Source of the DNA: CAZBDU01 sp964490725
GTDB taxonomy: Bacteria; Spirochaetota; Spirochaetia; SZUA-6; DRHE01
DNA: 64,000 nucleotides
Assembly: GCA_964490725.1 (NCBI GenBank)
Contig: CAZBDU010000006.1
Coordinates: forward strand, 1-64,000
Direction: 5' to 3'
This document shows, piece by piece, positions 7,596 through 15,300 of this stretch. A program made the position numbers and the translations under genes. The notes below the pieces were generated by a model, which saw only the letters and a program-made list of their open reading frames with translations, was not told the origin of the DNA and made no database searches. Each line of letters starts with the position of its first letter. Position 1 is the first letter of the stretch.

Positions 7596-9019
7596 ATAGC
7601 AGCATGCAGACCGAGTACGCAAGAACGCGATCGGAAATCCACCGCCTCATTGCAGACCTCCGGAGCCGCAACATCTCGGTTCTGCCCACCGAGCAGCAGC
7701 TCACCACCACCCTGCAGATCGGTCGCAACACGCTGCGCAAGGTCGTTGGCACCCTGGTGGACGAGGGGCTCCTGGAGCGCATCCAGGGCAAGGGGACCTT
7801 CATCGTCAACGACTCGCGGGAGCTCGCCTTCTCGAACTGGATCAGCTCGGAGCTTTCTCCCGAGCGCTTCATGGAGAAGCTGATCGCCGGCTACGAGCGG
7901 CGAAGCGGCGGAGTGCGGGTCCGGGACATTGCCATCCCCTACTACCAGTACGCGAGCAGGCTCCTGGAGCTCATCCTGCACGGCCAGCCGCCGGACATCA
8001 TCCAGATGAACTCCTACTGGCTGCGGCGATTCCAGAAGCTGAACCTGTTCATTCCCCTCGACGGGTACATCAGCCCGGAGATCCTGAAGCGGAGGTACTC
8101 GACGGCCCTGAGCCTGGGCAGGATAGCCAACGAGATCATCGCCCTGAACTGGACGCTCGATCCCCTGGTGCTCTACTGCAACCGGGTGGTGATGGAGAAG
8201 GCCGGGCTGGACCCGGACAAGGCGCCGAGGACCCTCGACGAGCTGGCGGCGATGAGCATCCGGGTGAACCACAGCGGCAACGGGCTGAACGGGCTGTGCC
8301 TGCCCTTCGAGATGTACGAGCACAGCTTCATGTGCCTCTATCCCTTCCTGCTCGCCTTCGGCGGGGGCTTCTCCGATCCCATCGGCAATCTGATTCTGGA
8401 TTCGGAAGCAAACGTGAAGGCGCTGAGCTGGCTGGCCGGGCTCTACCGGCAGGGGGGGCTGCACGAGGCGAGGAGCATCAACGACGCCAGGATCATGTTC
8501 GCCTCCGACAGGCTGGCCTTCCTGGTGGAGGGGCCTGCGGGCCGGGGCAACTTCCGCCAGATCAGCGGGCTGGGAGAAGCCTTCGATCCCCACTATCGGA
8601 TCTGCCCGATCCCCGAGGGTCCTTCGGGCCGATCCGAGAGCGTGCTCCTGTCCCACTCGCTGGCCATCTCCAAGCACAGCAGGGACCCGGAGTCGGCCTA
8701 CCGCTGGATCGAGTACCTGGCCACCGATCAGGAGAACGCCCAGCTGTACTTCCGGCTGTTCGGGATGATCCCCTGCAGCCGCAGCATGCTGCACGGCCCC
8801 TTCTTCTTCGAGGATCCCTTCGCCTCGGTGCTGATCCAGCAGCTGGAGAGCGCCTCCACGGGCCCGGTGAATCACCCCCTGTTCCTGCGCTCGGTTCCAT
8901 TCGTCCTGAGGGCCTTTTCCCAGATCATCCTCAACCGGGTCACCGTTCAGGAGGGCCTGGGCTTCCTGCGGGAAGCCGTGGGCGTCCTGGGGCGCGCGGA
9001 CTCGTTCAACTTCATCTGA
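7577..9019 (+). CDS. GntR-type regulator fused to a solute-binding-protein domain
   Basis: The 480-residue protein has a GntR-like winged helix at residues ~12-80 (LPTEQQLTTTLQIGRNTLRK, then LVDEGLLERIQGKGTFIV). It is followed by a full-length family-1 extracellular solute-binding-protein fold (~95-470). No signal peptide or membrane helix exists, so the binding domain works in the cytoplasm as an effector sensor. It aligns with the neighbouring binding protein: ISGLGEAFD/NSGLGEGFD, GRSESVLLSHSLAIS/GRSETVFTEHELAVA and DPFASVLIQQLESA/DPFTNVYIKQLETA. The natural reading is that it senses the ligand the transporter imports. ATG 7577 would be leaderless; ATG 7604 is an alternative and neither has a ribosome site. 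Confidence 0.85.
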   Translation: MNSYIHHSSMQTEYARTRSEIHRLIADLRSRNISVLPTEQQLTTTLQIGRNTLRKVVGTLVDEGLLERIQGKGTFIVNDSRELAFSNWISSELSPERFMEKLIAGYERRSGGVRVRDIAIPYYQYASRLLELILHGQPPDIIQMNSYWLRRFQKLNLFIPLDGYISPEILKRRYSTALSLGRIANEIIALNWTLDPLVLYCNRVVMEKAGLDPDKAPRTLDELAAMSIRVNHSGNGLNGLCLPFEMYEHSFMCLYPFLLAFGGGFSDPIGNLILDSEANVKALSWLAGLYRQGGLHEARSINDARIMFASDRLAFLVEGPAGRGNFRQISGLGEAFDPHYRICPIPEGPSGRSESVLLSHSLAISKHSRDPESAYRWIEYLATDQENAQLYFRLFGMIPCSRSMLHGPFFFEDPFASVLIQQLESASTGPVNHPLFLRSVPFVLRAFSQIILNRVTVQEGLGFLREAVGVLGRADSFNFI

Positions 9020-9039
9020 ACCAAAAGGAGGTCGAAGGA

Positions 9040-9147
9040 ATGCGACTTCAGATCGACAAGATGCCTGCTCGTGCGGCGGTCCGCCGACGCGAGCGGGACC
9101 CTCGAGGCGCGTGCGGCGGAAAAACGCTGGGAAGGAGGCGGTACTAA
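9040..9147 (+). CDS. Putative 35-residue leader ORF coupled to the binding-protein gene
   Basis: ATG 9040 has a clear AAAGGAGG ribosome site (9024-9031). The frame encodes 35 residues, Arg-rich after residue 8, and its TAA (9145-9147) shares one base with the ATG of the binding-protein gene (TAATG). The downstream gene has its own GGAAGGAGG, so coupling is not required. It could be a real leader peptide that tunes expression, or a chance frame in a 127-nt intergenic stretch; the good ribosome site favours translation. No homologue is known to me. Confidence 0.35.
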   Translation: MRLQIDKMPARAAVRRRERDPRGACGGKTLGRRRY

Positions 9148-10454
9148 TGAAGAGATTCGGTTGGATCATGGGTTTTCTGCTGATCGCGGTGCTCGCGTTC
9201 ACGGGTGGACAGCAGGAGGGCGCTGCGGGAAGCTCCGGGGGCCAGGCGGGCAAGGTCACCCTGACCTTCAGCACCTGGACCATCACGGAAGAGACCTTCG
9301 GCAGCCCGATCCAGGTGATGCTGGGCAAGTTCCAGGAGGCGAACCCCAACGTCGACATCAAGATCCTGGGCGTGCCCTTCGCCCAGTACAAGGACCAGCT
9401 GGTGATTGCCGCCACCGGGGGCAACCCTCCCGATGTCATCCACGGCAACTCCCAGACGATGATCAGCTACTATGGCCTGGGTCTGCTGGAGCCGCTGGAC
9501 ACCCTGGCTCCCCGCGAGCTTATCAACGACATATTCCCGACGAACCTGAAGGGAGTCACCTTCGACGGCAAGATCATGGCCATGCCCTGGGCGCCGCATC
9601 CCAATCCGCTGCTCTACAACAAGGAGCTGCTGCAGAAGGCGGGACTGGATCCGGAGAAGCCCCCCGTGGAATGGGCGGACCTGGACCGGATGGCGCGCCA
9701 GGTGGCCAAACTCGGCAACGATGCCGACGGCAACCGCATCTGGGGGCTGGCGATCGCCAACGCCAAGCAGTCCCACTCCGGCGTGGTGTTCATGGCCAAC
9801 GTGCTGGCCCACGGCGGATCCTACTTCGACGCCACCGGCAAGAAGCCCACGATCGACAGCAAGCCGGTGAAAGACGCCTTCCGGGAGATGAAATCCTGGG
9901 CGGACGGTGGGGTGATGCCGGTCGGAGTGTGGCAGGTCGACATCCGGGGATTGTTCTCCGCCAGGCGCCTGGGGTTCAACTCGGACTTCGAAGGCGCGAA
10001 GGGTATCTACCGGCAGAACAGCGGCCTGGGTGAGGGCTTCGACAAGATCCTGGGCGCCGCAGTCATGCCCAAGAGCCCGGTAACCGGAAGAAGCGAGACG
10101 GTCTTCACGGAGCACGAGCTGGCCGTGGCCAGGGCCTCCAAGCACAAGCAGCTCGCCATGGACCTGGTGGAGCACTTCATCGGCAAGGAGATGATGATCT
10201 ACTACCACGGCACCAACGCGGTGCTCTCCGCCAGGAAGTCGATCGCCGCGCTGCCGCAGATGCGCGATCCCTTCACGAACGTCTATATCAAGCAGCTCGA
10301 GACGGCAACGCCGCTTCCGGCGCGGCATCCCGCCTACGACAACGCGATGCTGCTGATCACGAAGGCTCTGGAGAGAGTACTGGCCAACAACGAGGACATC
10401 GACACTGTCCTGCGGGAAACCCAGGCCAAGGTGGCCGAGCTGTACAGCGAATGA
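9147..10454 (+). CDS. ABC transporter solute-binding protein, family 1
   Basis: A 435-residue extracellular carbohydrate-type binding protein. Residues 1-~21 form a signal peptide (KRFGWIMGFLLIAVLAF), and the mature end GGQQEG lacks a lipobox Cys, a style common in spirochaete binding proteins. The body has the two-lobe pattern of the UgpB/MalE family. The start at ATG 9147 follows GAAGGAGG. It opens the importer part of the operon and is followed by two permeases but no ATPase, so a shared MsmX-like ATPase encoded elsewhere must drive uptake. The ligand is unknown; the class covers sugars, glycerophosphodiesters and related polyols. Confidence 0.9.
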   Translation: MKRFGWIMGFLLIAVLAFTGGQQEGAAGSSGGQAGKVTLTFSTWTITEETFGSPIQVMLGKFQEANPNVDIKILGVPFAQYKDQLVIAATGGNPPDVIHGNSQTMISYYGLGLLEPLDTLAPRELINDIFPTNLKGVTFDGKIMAMPWAPHPNPLLYNKELLQKAGLDPEKPPVEWADLDRMARQVAKLGNDADGNRIWGLAIANAKQSHSGVVFMANVLAHGGSYFDATGKKPTIDSKPVKDAFREMKSWADGGVMPVGVWQVDIRGLFSARRLGFNSDFEGAKGIYRQNSGLGEGFDKILGAAVMPKSPVTGRSETVFTEHELAVARASKHKQLAMDLVEHFIGKEMMIYYHGTNAVLSARKSIAALPQMRDPFTNVYIKQLETATPLPARHPAYDNAMLLITKALERVLANNEDIDTVLRETQAKVAELYSE

Positions 10455-10463
10455 GAGGGCGCT

Positions 10464-10491
10464 GCCGGCGGTGGCTCCTGCCGCCGCCGGC
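10464..10491 (+). terminator. Intercistronic stem-loop after the binding-protein gene
   Basis: Twelve-base arms (10464-10475 and 10480-10491) pair fully, with one G-U wobble, around a TCCT loop. No U-tract follows. In importer operons such a hairpin after the binding-protein gene usually stabilises the upstream mRNA or partly terminates, so that binding protein outnumbers permease. Confidence 0.5.
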
Positions 10492-10536
10492 GGCCCGCTC
10501 CGGCCGGAAGGCAGCACGGAAAGGGGAGCAGGCCTC

Positions 10537-11448
10537 GTGAGAGGAATCCGCAGCTGGTCCGCCCGGGGCATCCGGGAGCGGCTTTTTGCCTTCGCCCTGG
10601 TGGCCCCGGCGGTGGTGATGCTGTGCCTCACCATCGTCATCCCGATCATCGACGTCATCCGCATGAGCTTCCTGAGCTACAACCTGCTGAAGATCCGGGA
10701 GGTGGCCTGGAACCGCTTCGCCAACTACCTCTACATGCTGCGCAACCCCGAGTTCGCCCTCACCTTCGGCAGAACCCTGTACTTTGTGTTCGTCTCCGTG
10801 GCGGTGCAGTTCCTCCTGGGCCTGGCCTGCGCCCTGATCCTTCACCAGCGGATCATCGGGGCCGAGGCCATCAAGGGCGCCCTGTTCCTGCCCTGGACGA
10901 TCCCCATGCTGATCGTCGGTGTGGTGTGGATGTGGATCTACCAGCCGCAGTACGGGGTTCTCAACTACATCGTCCGCACCGTTCTTCATCTGACCGAGAA
11001 CAACATCAACTGGGCCGGTCAGATGAACACCGCCATGCCGGCGGTGATCGCCGCGACGGTGTGGCGCACAACCCCGTTCATGATCGTGATGATCTCGGCC
11101 GGCCTGCAGACCGTGCCGTCCGACCTGCTGGAGGCGGCGCTGATCGACGGCGCGAACCCACTGCAGAAGTTTTTCCGGGTGACGCTGCCCTGCATCATGA
11201 GCGTGGTCAAGACGGTGACCCTCACCTCGATCATCCTGAACTTCCAGATGTTCGTGTTGTTCTACGTCATCACCGGCGGCGGACCGGTGAACGCAACCAC
11301 TACACTCACCGTGTACACCTACGAGACGGCCTTCATGACCTACAACTTCGGGCGCGCCGCCGCGGTAGGGGTGTTCTGGCTGCTCTTCCTGATCCTGTTC
11401 TCGATCCTCTACAATCGCTTCCTCACCCGGGCGGAAGCCTATGCGTGA
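10537..11448 (+). CDS. ABC sugar permease, MalF/UgpA type
   Basis: A 303-residue inner-membrane permease with six helices. The cytoplasmic EAA loop (LLEAALIDGANPLQKFFRVT, residues ~193-212) is the ATPase contact. I start at GTG 10537, eight bases after AAGGGGAG; an upstream in-frame ATG at 10471 lies inside the intercistronic hairpin region and lacks a ribosome site. It overlaps the next permease by eight bases, so the two are translationally coupled and form the membrane heterodimer. Confidence 0.9.
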   Translation: MRGIRSWSARGIRERLFAFALVAPAVVMLCLTIVIPIIDVIRMSFLSYNLLKIREVAWNRFANYLYMLRNPEFALTFGRTLYFVFVSVAVQFLLGLACALILHQRIIGAEAIKGALFLPWTIPMLIVGVVWMWIYQPQYGVLNYIVRTVLHLTENNINWAGQMNTAMPAVIAATVWRTTPFMIVMISAGLQTVPSDLLEAALIDGANPLQKFFRVTLPCIMSVVKTVTLTSIILNFQMFVLFYVITGGGPVNATTTLTVYTYETAFMTYNFGRAAAVGVFWLLFLILFSILYNRFLTRAEAYA

Positions 11449-12280
11449 ATCGACCAGACTCTCCGGCAGGATCGTGCTTCACCTGCTGATCCTGGTGATC
11501 GCGGTAATCTTTCTCTTTCCCCTGTACTGGATGGTCTCCACCGCCTTCAAGGCCAACGACATTCTGTTGAAGGTGCCTCCGGAGTGGTTCCCCCGGCGGC
11601 CGATCGTGGACAACTTCATCGGCATCCTCACCAACCCCGATTTTGTCGGCTTCTACCGCAACACCGTGATCACCTCCGCCTCCACGACGCTGTTGTGCCT
11701 GTTTCTCTCGATTCACGCCGGCTACTCCTTCTCGCGTTTCACCTACCGGCTGAACAAGACCCTCCAGATGGGCATCCTGGCCACGCAGATGTTCCCGGGG
11801 ATCGTGTTGCTGCTCTCCCTGTACATGATCTACCGCAAGCTGGGGCTTCTCAACACCTATCTGGCGTTGATCCTGGCCTGCACGACGAAGGCGCTGCCCC
11901 TCAGCATCTGGATGCTGAAGGGCTTTTTCGACACCATCCCCAGGTCCATCGAGGAGGCGGCCTACATCGACGGAGCCGGAAAGCTTGCCACGCTCTACCG
12001 GATCGTCACGCCGCTCATCAAGCCAGGGGTCGTGGCCGTGGCGATCTACTCGTTCATGATCACCTGGGACGACTTCATCTACGCGCTCACCCTGATCAGC
12101 CGCAACGCGAAGCGGACGCTTCCCGCAGGGATAGCCCTGGCGTTCCTCGGGGAGTACGGGTACGACTGGGCCAGGGTGATGGCCGCCTCGGTGGCGGCCT
12201 CGATTCCGGTACTGATCGTGTTCATCTTTCTACAAAAGTACATGATCGCCGGCCTGACCGCCGGAGCAGTGAAAGAATAG
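11441..12280 (+). CDS. ABC sugar permease, MalG/UgpE type
   Basis: A 279-residue permease, partner of the upstream MalF-type subunit. Six hydrophobic helices are visible, and the EAA loop is SIEEAAYIDGAGKLATLYRI at ~residues 170-190. Its ATG overlaps the end of the upstream gene. It is intact, unlike the permease fragment at 5299-5643, which belongs to the same subfamily and may be a relic of a second copy. The next gene starts 21 bases after its stop, so the operon continues. Confidence 0.9.
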   Translation: MRESTRLSGRIVLHLLILVIAVIFLFPLYWMVSTAFKANDILLKVPPEWFPRRPIVDNFIGILTNPDFVGFYRNTVITSASTTLLCLFLSIHAGYSFSRFTYRLNKTLQMGILATQMFPGIVLLLSLYMIYRKLGLLNTYLALILACTTKALPLSIWMLKGFFDTIPRSIEEAAYIDGAGKLATLYRIVTPLIKPGVVAVAIYSFMITWDDFIYALTLISRNAKRTLPAGIALAFLGEYGYDWARVMAASVAASIPVLIVFIFLQKYMIAGLTAGAVKE

Positions 12281-12300
12281 CGAAAGAGGACTTAGAAGTT

Positions 12301-13512
12301 ATGGCCAAGTACGCGAGACAGCTGTCCCGGGACGTGGAGATCTACAACGAGAAGAGATGCCACAACGGCTACACCCTGTTCGCGCCCTCCTTCCACAACA
12401 CCACGGCCTGGCTCGTGGACATGCGCGGCAACGTGGTTCACTACTGGGAGATGAAGAACCCTCCCGGATTGAACTACGCGCTTCTGCCCAACGGCAACCT
12501 GATGTGGATGGGCCGCGGGCCGAAGGCCATGGAAAAAGTCAACGGCTCCGCCGACGAGCTGGTGGAGGTGGACTGGGAGGGCAACGAGGTGTGGCGCTAC
12601 GAGGACCCGATGTTGAACCACGACTTCGTGATCCTGCCCGGAGGCAACATCATGGTCCTGCGCTTCGCGGACCTCCCGGAGGGGCTGCAGCAGCGGCTCA
12701 AGGGAGGGGTGCCCGGCACCGAGCTGGACGGCAAGACCTACGGGGTCCAGGTGCGCGAGATCGACCGCAGCGGCAAGTCGGTTTGGGAGTGGAACAACTT
12801 CGATCACTTCGATCCGGACCGGGACGTGGAGTGTCCCCTCTGCGACCGCGAGGTCTGGGGATACACCAACTCCCTTGACGTGTTCCCGAATGGGGACGTG
12901 ATCCTTTCGATCCGGCGCATGAACAAGGTGATCCGGATCAGCAAGGCGAGCGGCCGGATCGTCTGGGAGTGGGGGCCGGAGCACCTGCTGGGACACCAGC
13001 ACGACGTGAGCGTCTGCGCCAACGGCAACATCACCCTGTTCGACAACGGGCTGCATCGAAAGATCTACGACCCCCGCACGGACCACAAGGACACGGCCTG
13101 CTTCCTGGCCTCCAGGGCTCTGGAGGTGAACCCGGACACCGGCGAGATCGTCTGGGAGTACGTCGATCCGATGCACCTCATCATCTCCAACTTCTGCGGC
13201 TCCACGCAGAAGCTGTCCAACGGCAACTACATGATCTGCGACTCGGCAGCCGGAACCTTCTACGAGGTGACCCCCGACAAGGAGGTGGTCTGGAAGTACG
13301 TCAGCCCCTTCGTCCTGAGCATCCCCGACCGCTTCGGCTGGACGGTGACCCGGCTGATGTTCCAGGCTCACCGCTACGACGCCGACTACGAAGGCCTGCG
13401 GGGCAGGGACCTGGACCCGGAGCGCTTCGAATGGGTGATCGCCCCCAAGAGCCGGGAAAGCCTCGACGAGGAGGCCAGGATCAAGCGCCGGCTGGAGCTG
13501 GCGGGATACTGA
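12301..13512 (+). CDS. Arylsulfotransferase (ASST)-like beta-propeller protein
   Basis: The 403-residue protein resembles the arylsulfotransferase family: repeated blades each carry a P-N-G-N-type turn (LLPNGNLMW, LPGGNIMVLR, FPNGDVILS, CANGNITLF, LSNGNYMIC), with WEW/WEY strands between. Classical ASST enzymes move sulfate between phenols through a His intermediate in the periplasm. Candidate His residues here are in LNHDFVIL, GHQHDVS and AHRYDAD. There is no signal peptide, so this copy would be cytoplasmic, which is unusual. Its place in the operon suggests it acts on the imported compound, not necessarily by sulfate transfer. ATG 12301 has GAAAGAGGA about 11 bases upstream. Confidence 0.7.
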   Translation: MAKYARQLSRDVEIYNEKRCHNGYTLFAPSFHNTTAWLVDMRGNVVHYWEMKNPPGLNYALLPNGNLMWMGRGPKAMEKVNGSADELVEVDWEGNEVWRYEDPMLNHDFVILPGGNIMVLRFADLPEGLQQRLKGGVPGTELDGKTYGVQVREIDRSGKSVWEWNNFDHFDPDRDVECPLCDREVWGYTNSLDVFPNGDVILSIRRMNKVIRISKASGRIVWEWGPEHLLGHQHDVSVCANGNITLFDNGLHRKIYDPRTDHKDTACFLASRALEVNPDTGEIVWEYVDPMHLIISNFCGSTQKLSNGNYMICDSAAGTFYEVTPDKEVVWKYVSPFVLSIPDRFGWTVTRLMFQAHRYDADYEGLRGRDLDPERFEWVIAPKSRESLDEEARIKRRLELAGY

Positions 13513-13568
13513 GGCCGCCGGCGGCCCGCACCGCCGCCGCAACACGAGACCGACAGGGAGGTGAACCG

Positions 13569-15005
13569 ATGCAGCTTGCTCCGCTTCTGGCCCTCTCCGA
13601 GGAGGAGATCCGACTCATCCACGAATCGAGCCTGGACATCCTGGAAAGCTGCGGCGTCCGCGTCCTGAGCCCCCGCCTGCTGCAGGCGCTCGGGGAACGC
13701 GGGCTGGCCGTGGACCAGGAGGCCCGGACGGTGCGCTTCGGCCGGGGCAGCATCGAGGACGCCCTGGCGTCGATCCCCCGCCGGTTCGAGGTCTTCGACC
13801 GGGAGGGAAGGGCCCTCTACTCGCTCGGGGAGGGGCCGCCGCGAGTGGCCTCGGGGCACAACGCGGTGAACTGGGTGGACAGCGGCACCGGCAGGACGCG
13901 GCCTTCCACGGTGGAGGATGTGGCCTTCTTCGCGCGCATCTGCCAGGAGCTGGAGCATATCGACATGATCGGAATCCCGGCGATGCCCCAGGACGCGCCC
14001 AGGCCGGAGGCGAGCCTCCTGTACGGCATCCGCGCCGTGATCGAGAACAGCACCAAGCCCGTGTTCTTCTCCACGGACAACGCAGGCGTGAACCGCGCCG
14101 CCATCGAGCTCTGCCGCCGCGCCTTCCGGGGTGATCTGTCCGAGCAGGTCTACGGCATCACGCAGCTCTCCTCCACCAGCCCGCTGTACTGGGAGCAGGG
14201 CGTCTCGGAGGCCATCCTGGACACTCTCGACACCGGCGTACCGATCGCGCTTCTGCCGGAGCCGATCGCCGGCATCTCGGCACCCTACACCCTGGCGGGG
14301 CTCCTGACGGTGCACAACGCCGAGTGCCTGTCGGGGCTGGCCATGATTCAGCTTCTGCGGCCAGGCGCCAAGGTGATGTACGGCAGCTCCTGGACCGCCA
14401 GCAACATGCGAAACGGCGCGGCTTTGGTGGGATCGGTGGAGACCTCGGTATGCCGTGTGGCCGGCGCACAGCTCGCCGCCCGCTACGGGGTTCCCTCCCA
14501 CACCACCGCCCCCAACTCCGACAATCACGCCCACGACGAGCAAAGCTCCTGGGAGAAGACCCTCAGCATGCTCTCCGCCCTGGCCTCGGGGAACGACCTG
14601 GTGGTGAATTGCGGCATGTTCGCCACGGGCATGACCTGCAGCCACGAGCAGCTCCTCATGGATGCCGAGATCACCGCCTGCTGCCGCCGCCTGGTCCGGG
14701 GCGTCCGGGTGGACCGCGAGACGGTGGCCGCCGATCTCATCAAGGAGCGGGGCCCCCAGGGGGAGAGCTACCTCACTGCGGAGCACACCCTGCGCTGGCT
14801 GTACGCGGGCGAGCACCTCACTCCTGTGCTCTCGGTCTCGGGTCCGTTCTCCACCTGGCAGGCTGAAGGGAGCCCGGATACCTACGAGCTGGCGCGGAGG
14901 AAGGTGTCGGACTACGGGGCGAGGACGGCCGCTCCCGCCCTCGACGGCAGGCGGAAGGACGCCCTGGCGGAGGTGCTGGCGGCATTCCGAGTCCCGCAGG
15001 ACTGA
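13569..15005 (+). CDS. MttB-family methyltransferase, non-pyrrolysine type
   Basis: A 478-residue TIM-barrel protein of the trimethylamine methyltransferase (MttB) family. Trimethylamine enzymes use pyrrolysine read from UAG; this frame has no internal TAG, so it belongs to the large COG5598 group that demethylates quaternary amines such as glycine betaine, proline betaine, carnitine or butyrobetaine. The methyl group goes to a corrinoid protein, but no corrinoid protein or MtbA-like partner is nearby. AGGGAGGTGA stands just before ATG 13569. It is the last gene of the GntR-SBP operon, which suggests that the imported molecule carries an N-methyl group. Confidence 0.8.
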   Translation: MQLAPLLALSEEEIRLIHESSLDILESCGVRVLSPRLLQALGERGLAVDQEARTVRFGRGSIEDALASIPRRFEVFDREGRALYSLGEGPPRVASGHNAVNWVDSGTGRTRPSTVEDVAFFARICQELEHIDMIGIPAMPQDAPRPEASLLYGIRAVIENSTKPVFFSTDNAGVNRAAIELCRRAFRGDLSEQVYGITQLSSTSPLYWEQGVSEAILDTLDTGVPIALLPEPIAGISAPYTLAGLLTVHNAECLSGLAMIQLLRPGAKVMYGSSWTASNMRNGAALVGSVETSVCRVAGAQLAARYGVPSHTTAPNSDNHAHDEQSSWEKTLSMLSALASGNDLVVNCGMFATGMTCSHEQLLMDAEITACCRRLVRGVRVDRETVAADLIKERGPQGESYLTAEHTLRWLYAGEHLTPVLSVSGPFSTWQAEGSPDTYELARRKVSDYGARTAAPALDGRRKDALAEVLAAFRVPQD

Positions 15006-15219
15006 AGCGCCTGCCTCGGCCCGCCCGGCAGCCGCGCCGCGCTTTGCTTTTCCGCCGCCGGCTCCGGCCCGCGGCGCGAAATGGGCCGGCGGACCGGTCC
15101 GGCACGCCGTCGCCGGTGCCGTCCCGAAGCCGGTCGCGGGCCTGGTCGGCGTCCCATCCCAGCGCTGCGCAGAACAGCAGCACCAGCACCATCGCCGCCA
15201 CGTTCACTTTGTTTCTCAT
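14818..15219 (-). CDS. Small exported protein, C-terminal part probably degenerate
   Basis: ATG 15219 follows a strong GAGGAGG and opens with a clean signal peptide (MRNKVNVAAMVLVLLFCAAL), then RDRLRDGTGDGVPDR, an Asp/Gly pattern like a calcium-binding thrombospondin type-3 turn. After about residue 60 the sequence becomes Arg/Pro-rich and runs antisense into the 3' end of the MttB-like gene (188 bases overlap). That tail looks like read-through of a lost stop or a frameshift. The N-terminal half is credible; the 3' end given is only where the frame closes. Confidence 0.35.
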   Translation of the reverse strand: MRNKVNVAAMVLVLLFCAALGWDADQARDRLRDGTGDGVPDRSAGPFRAAGRSRRRKSKARRGCRAGRGRRFSPAGLGMPPAPPPGRPSACRRGRERPSSPRSPTPSSAPARRYPGSLQPARWRTDPRPRAQE

Positions 15220-15300
15220 CGGACCCTCCTCGCGCGTTTTACCCCATCTACGCGCGACGGCGGGTCGAGTCTCAAGATGGGCCGCTCAACGCTGCGAAAT

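Noticed and set aside
13569..15005. MttB-family gene as a pyrrolysine protein
   Set aside because: The frame has no internal TAG between start and stop, so no pyrrolysine codon exists.
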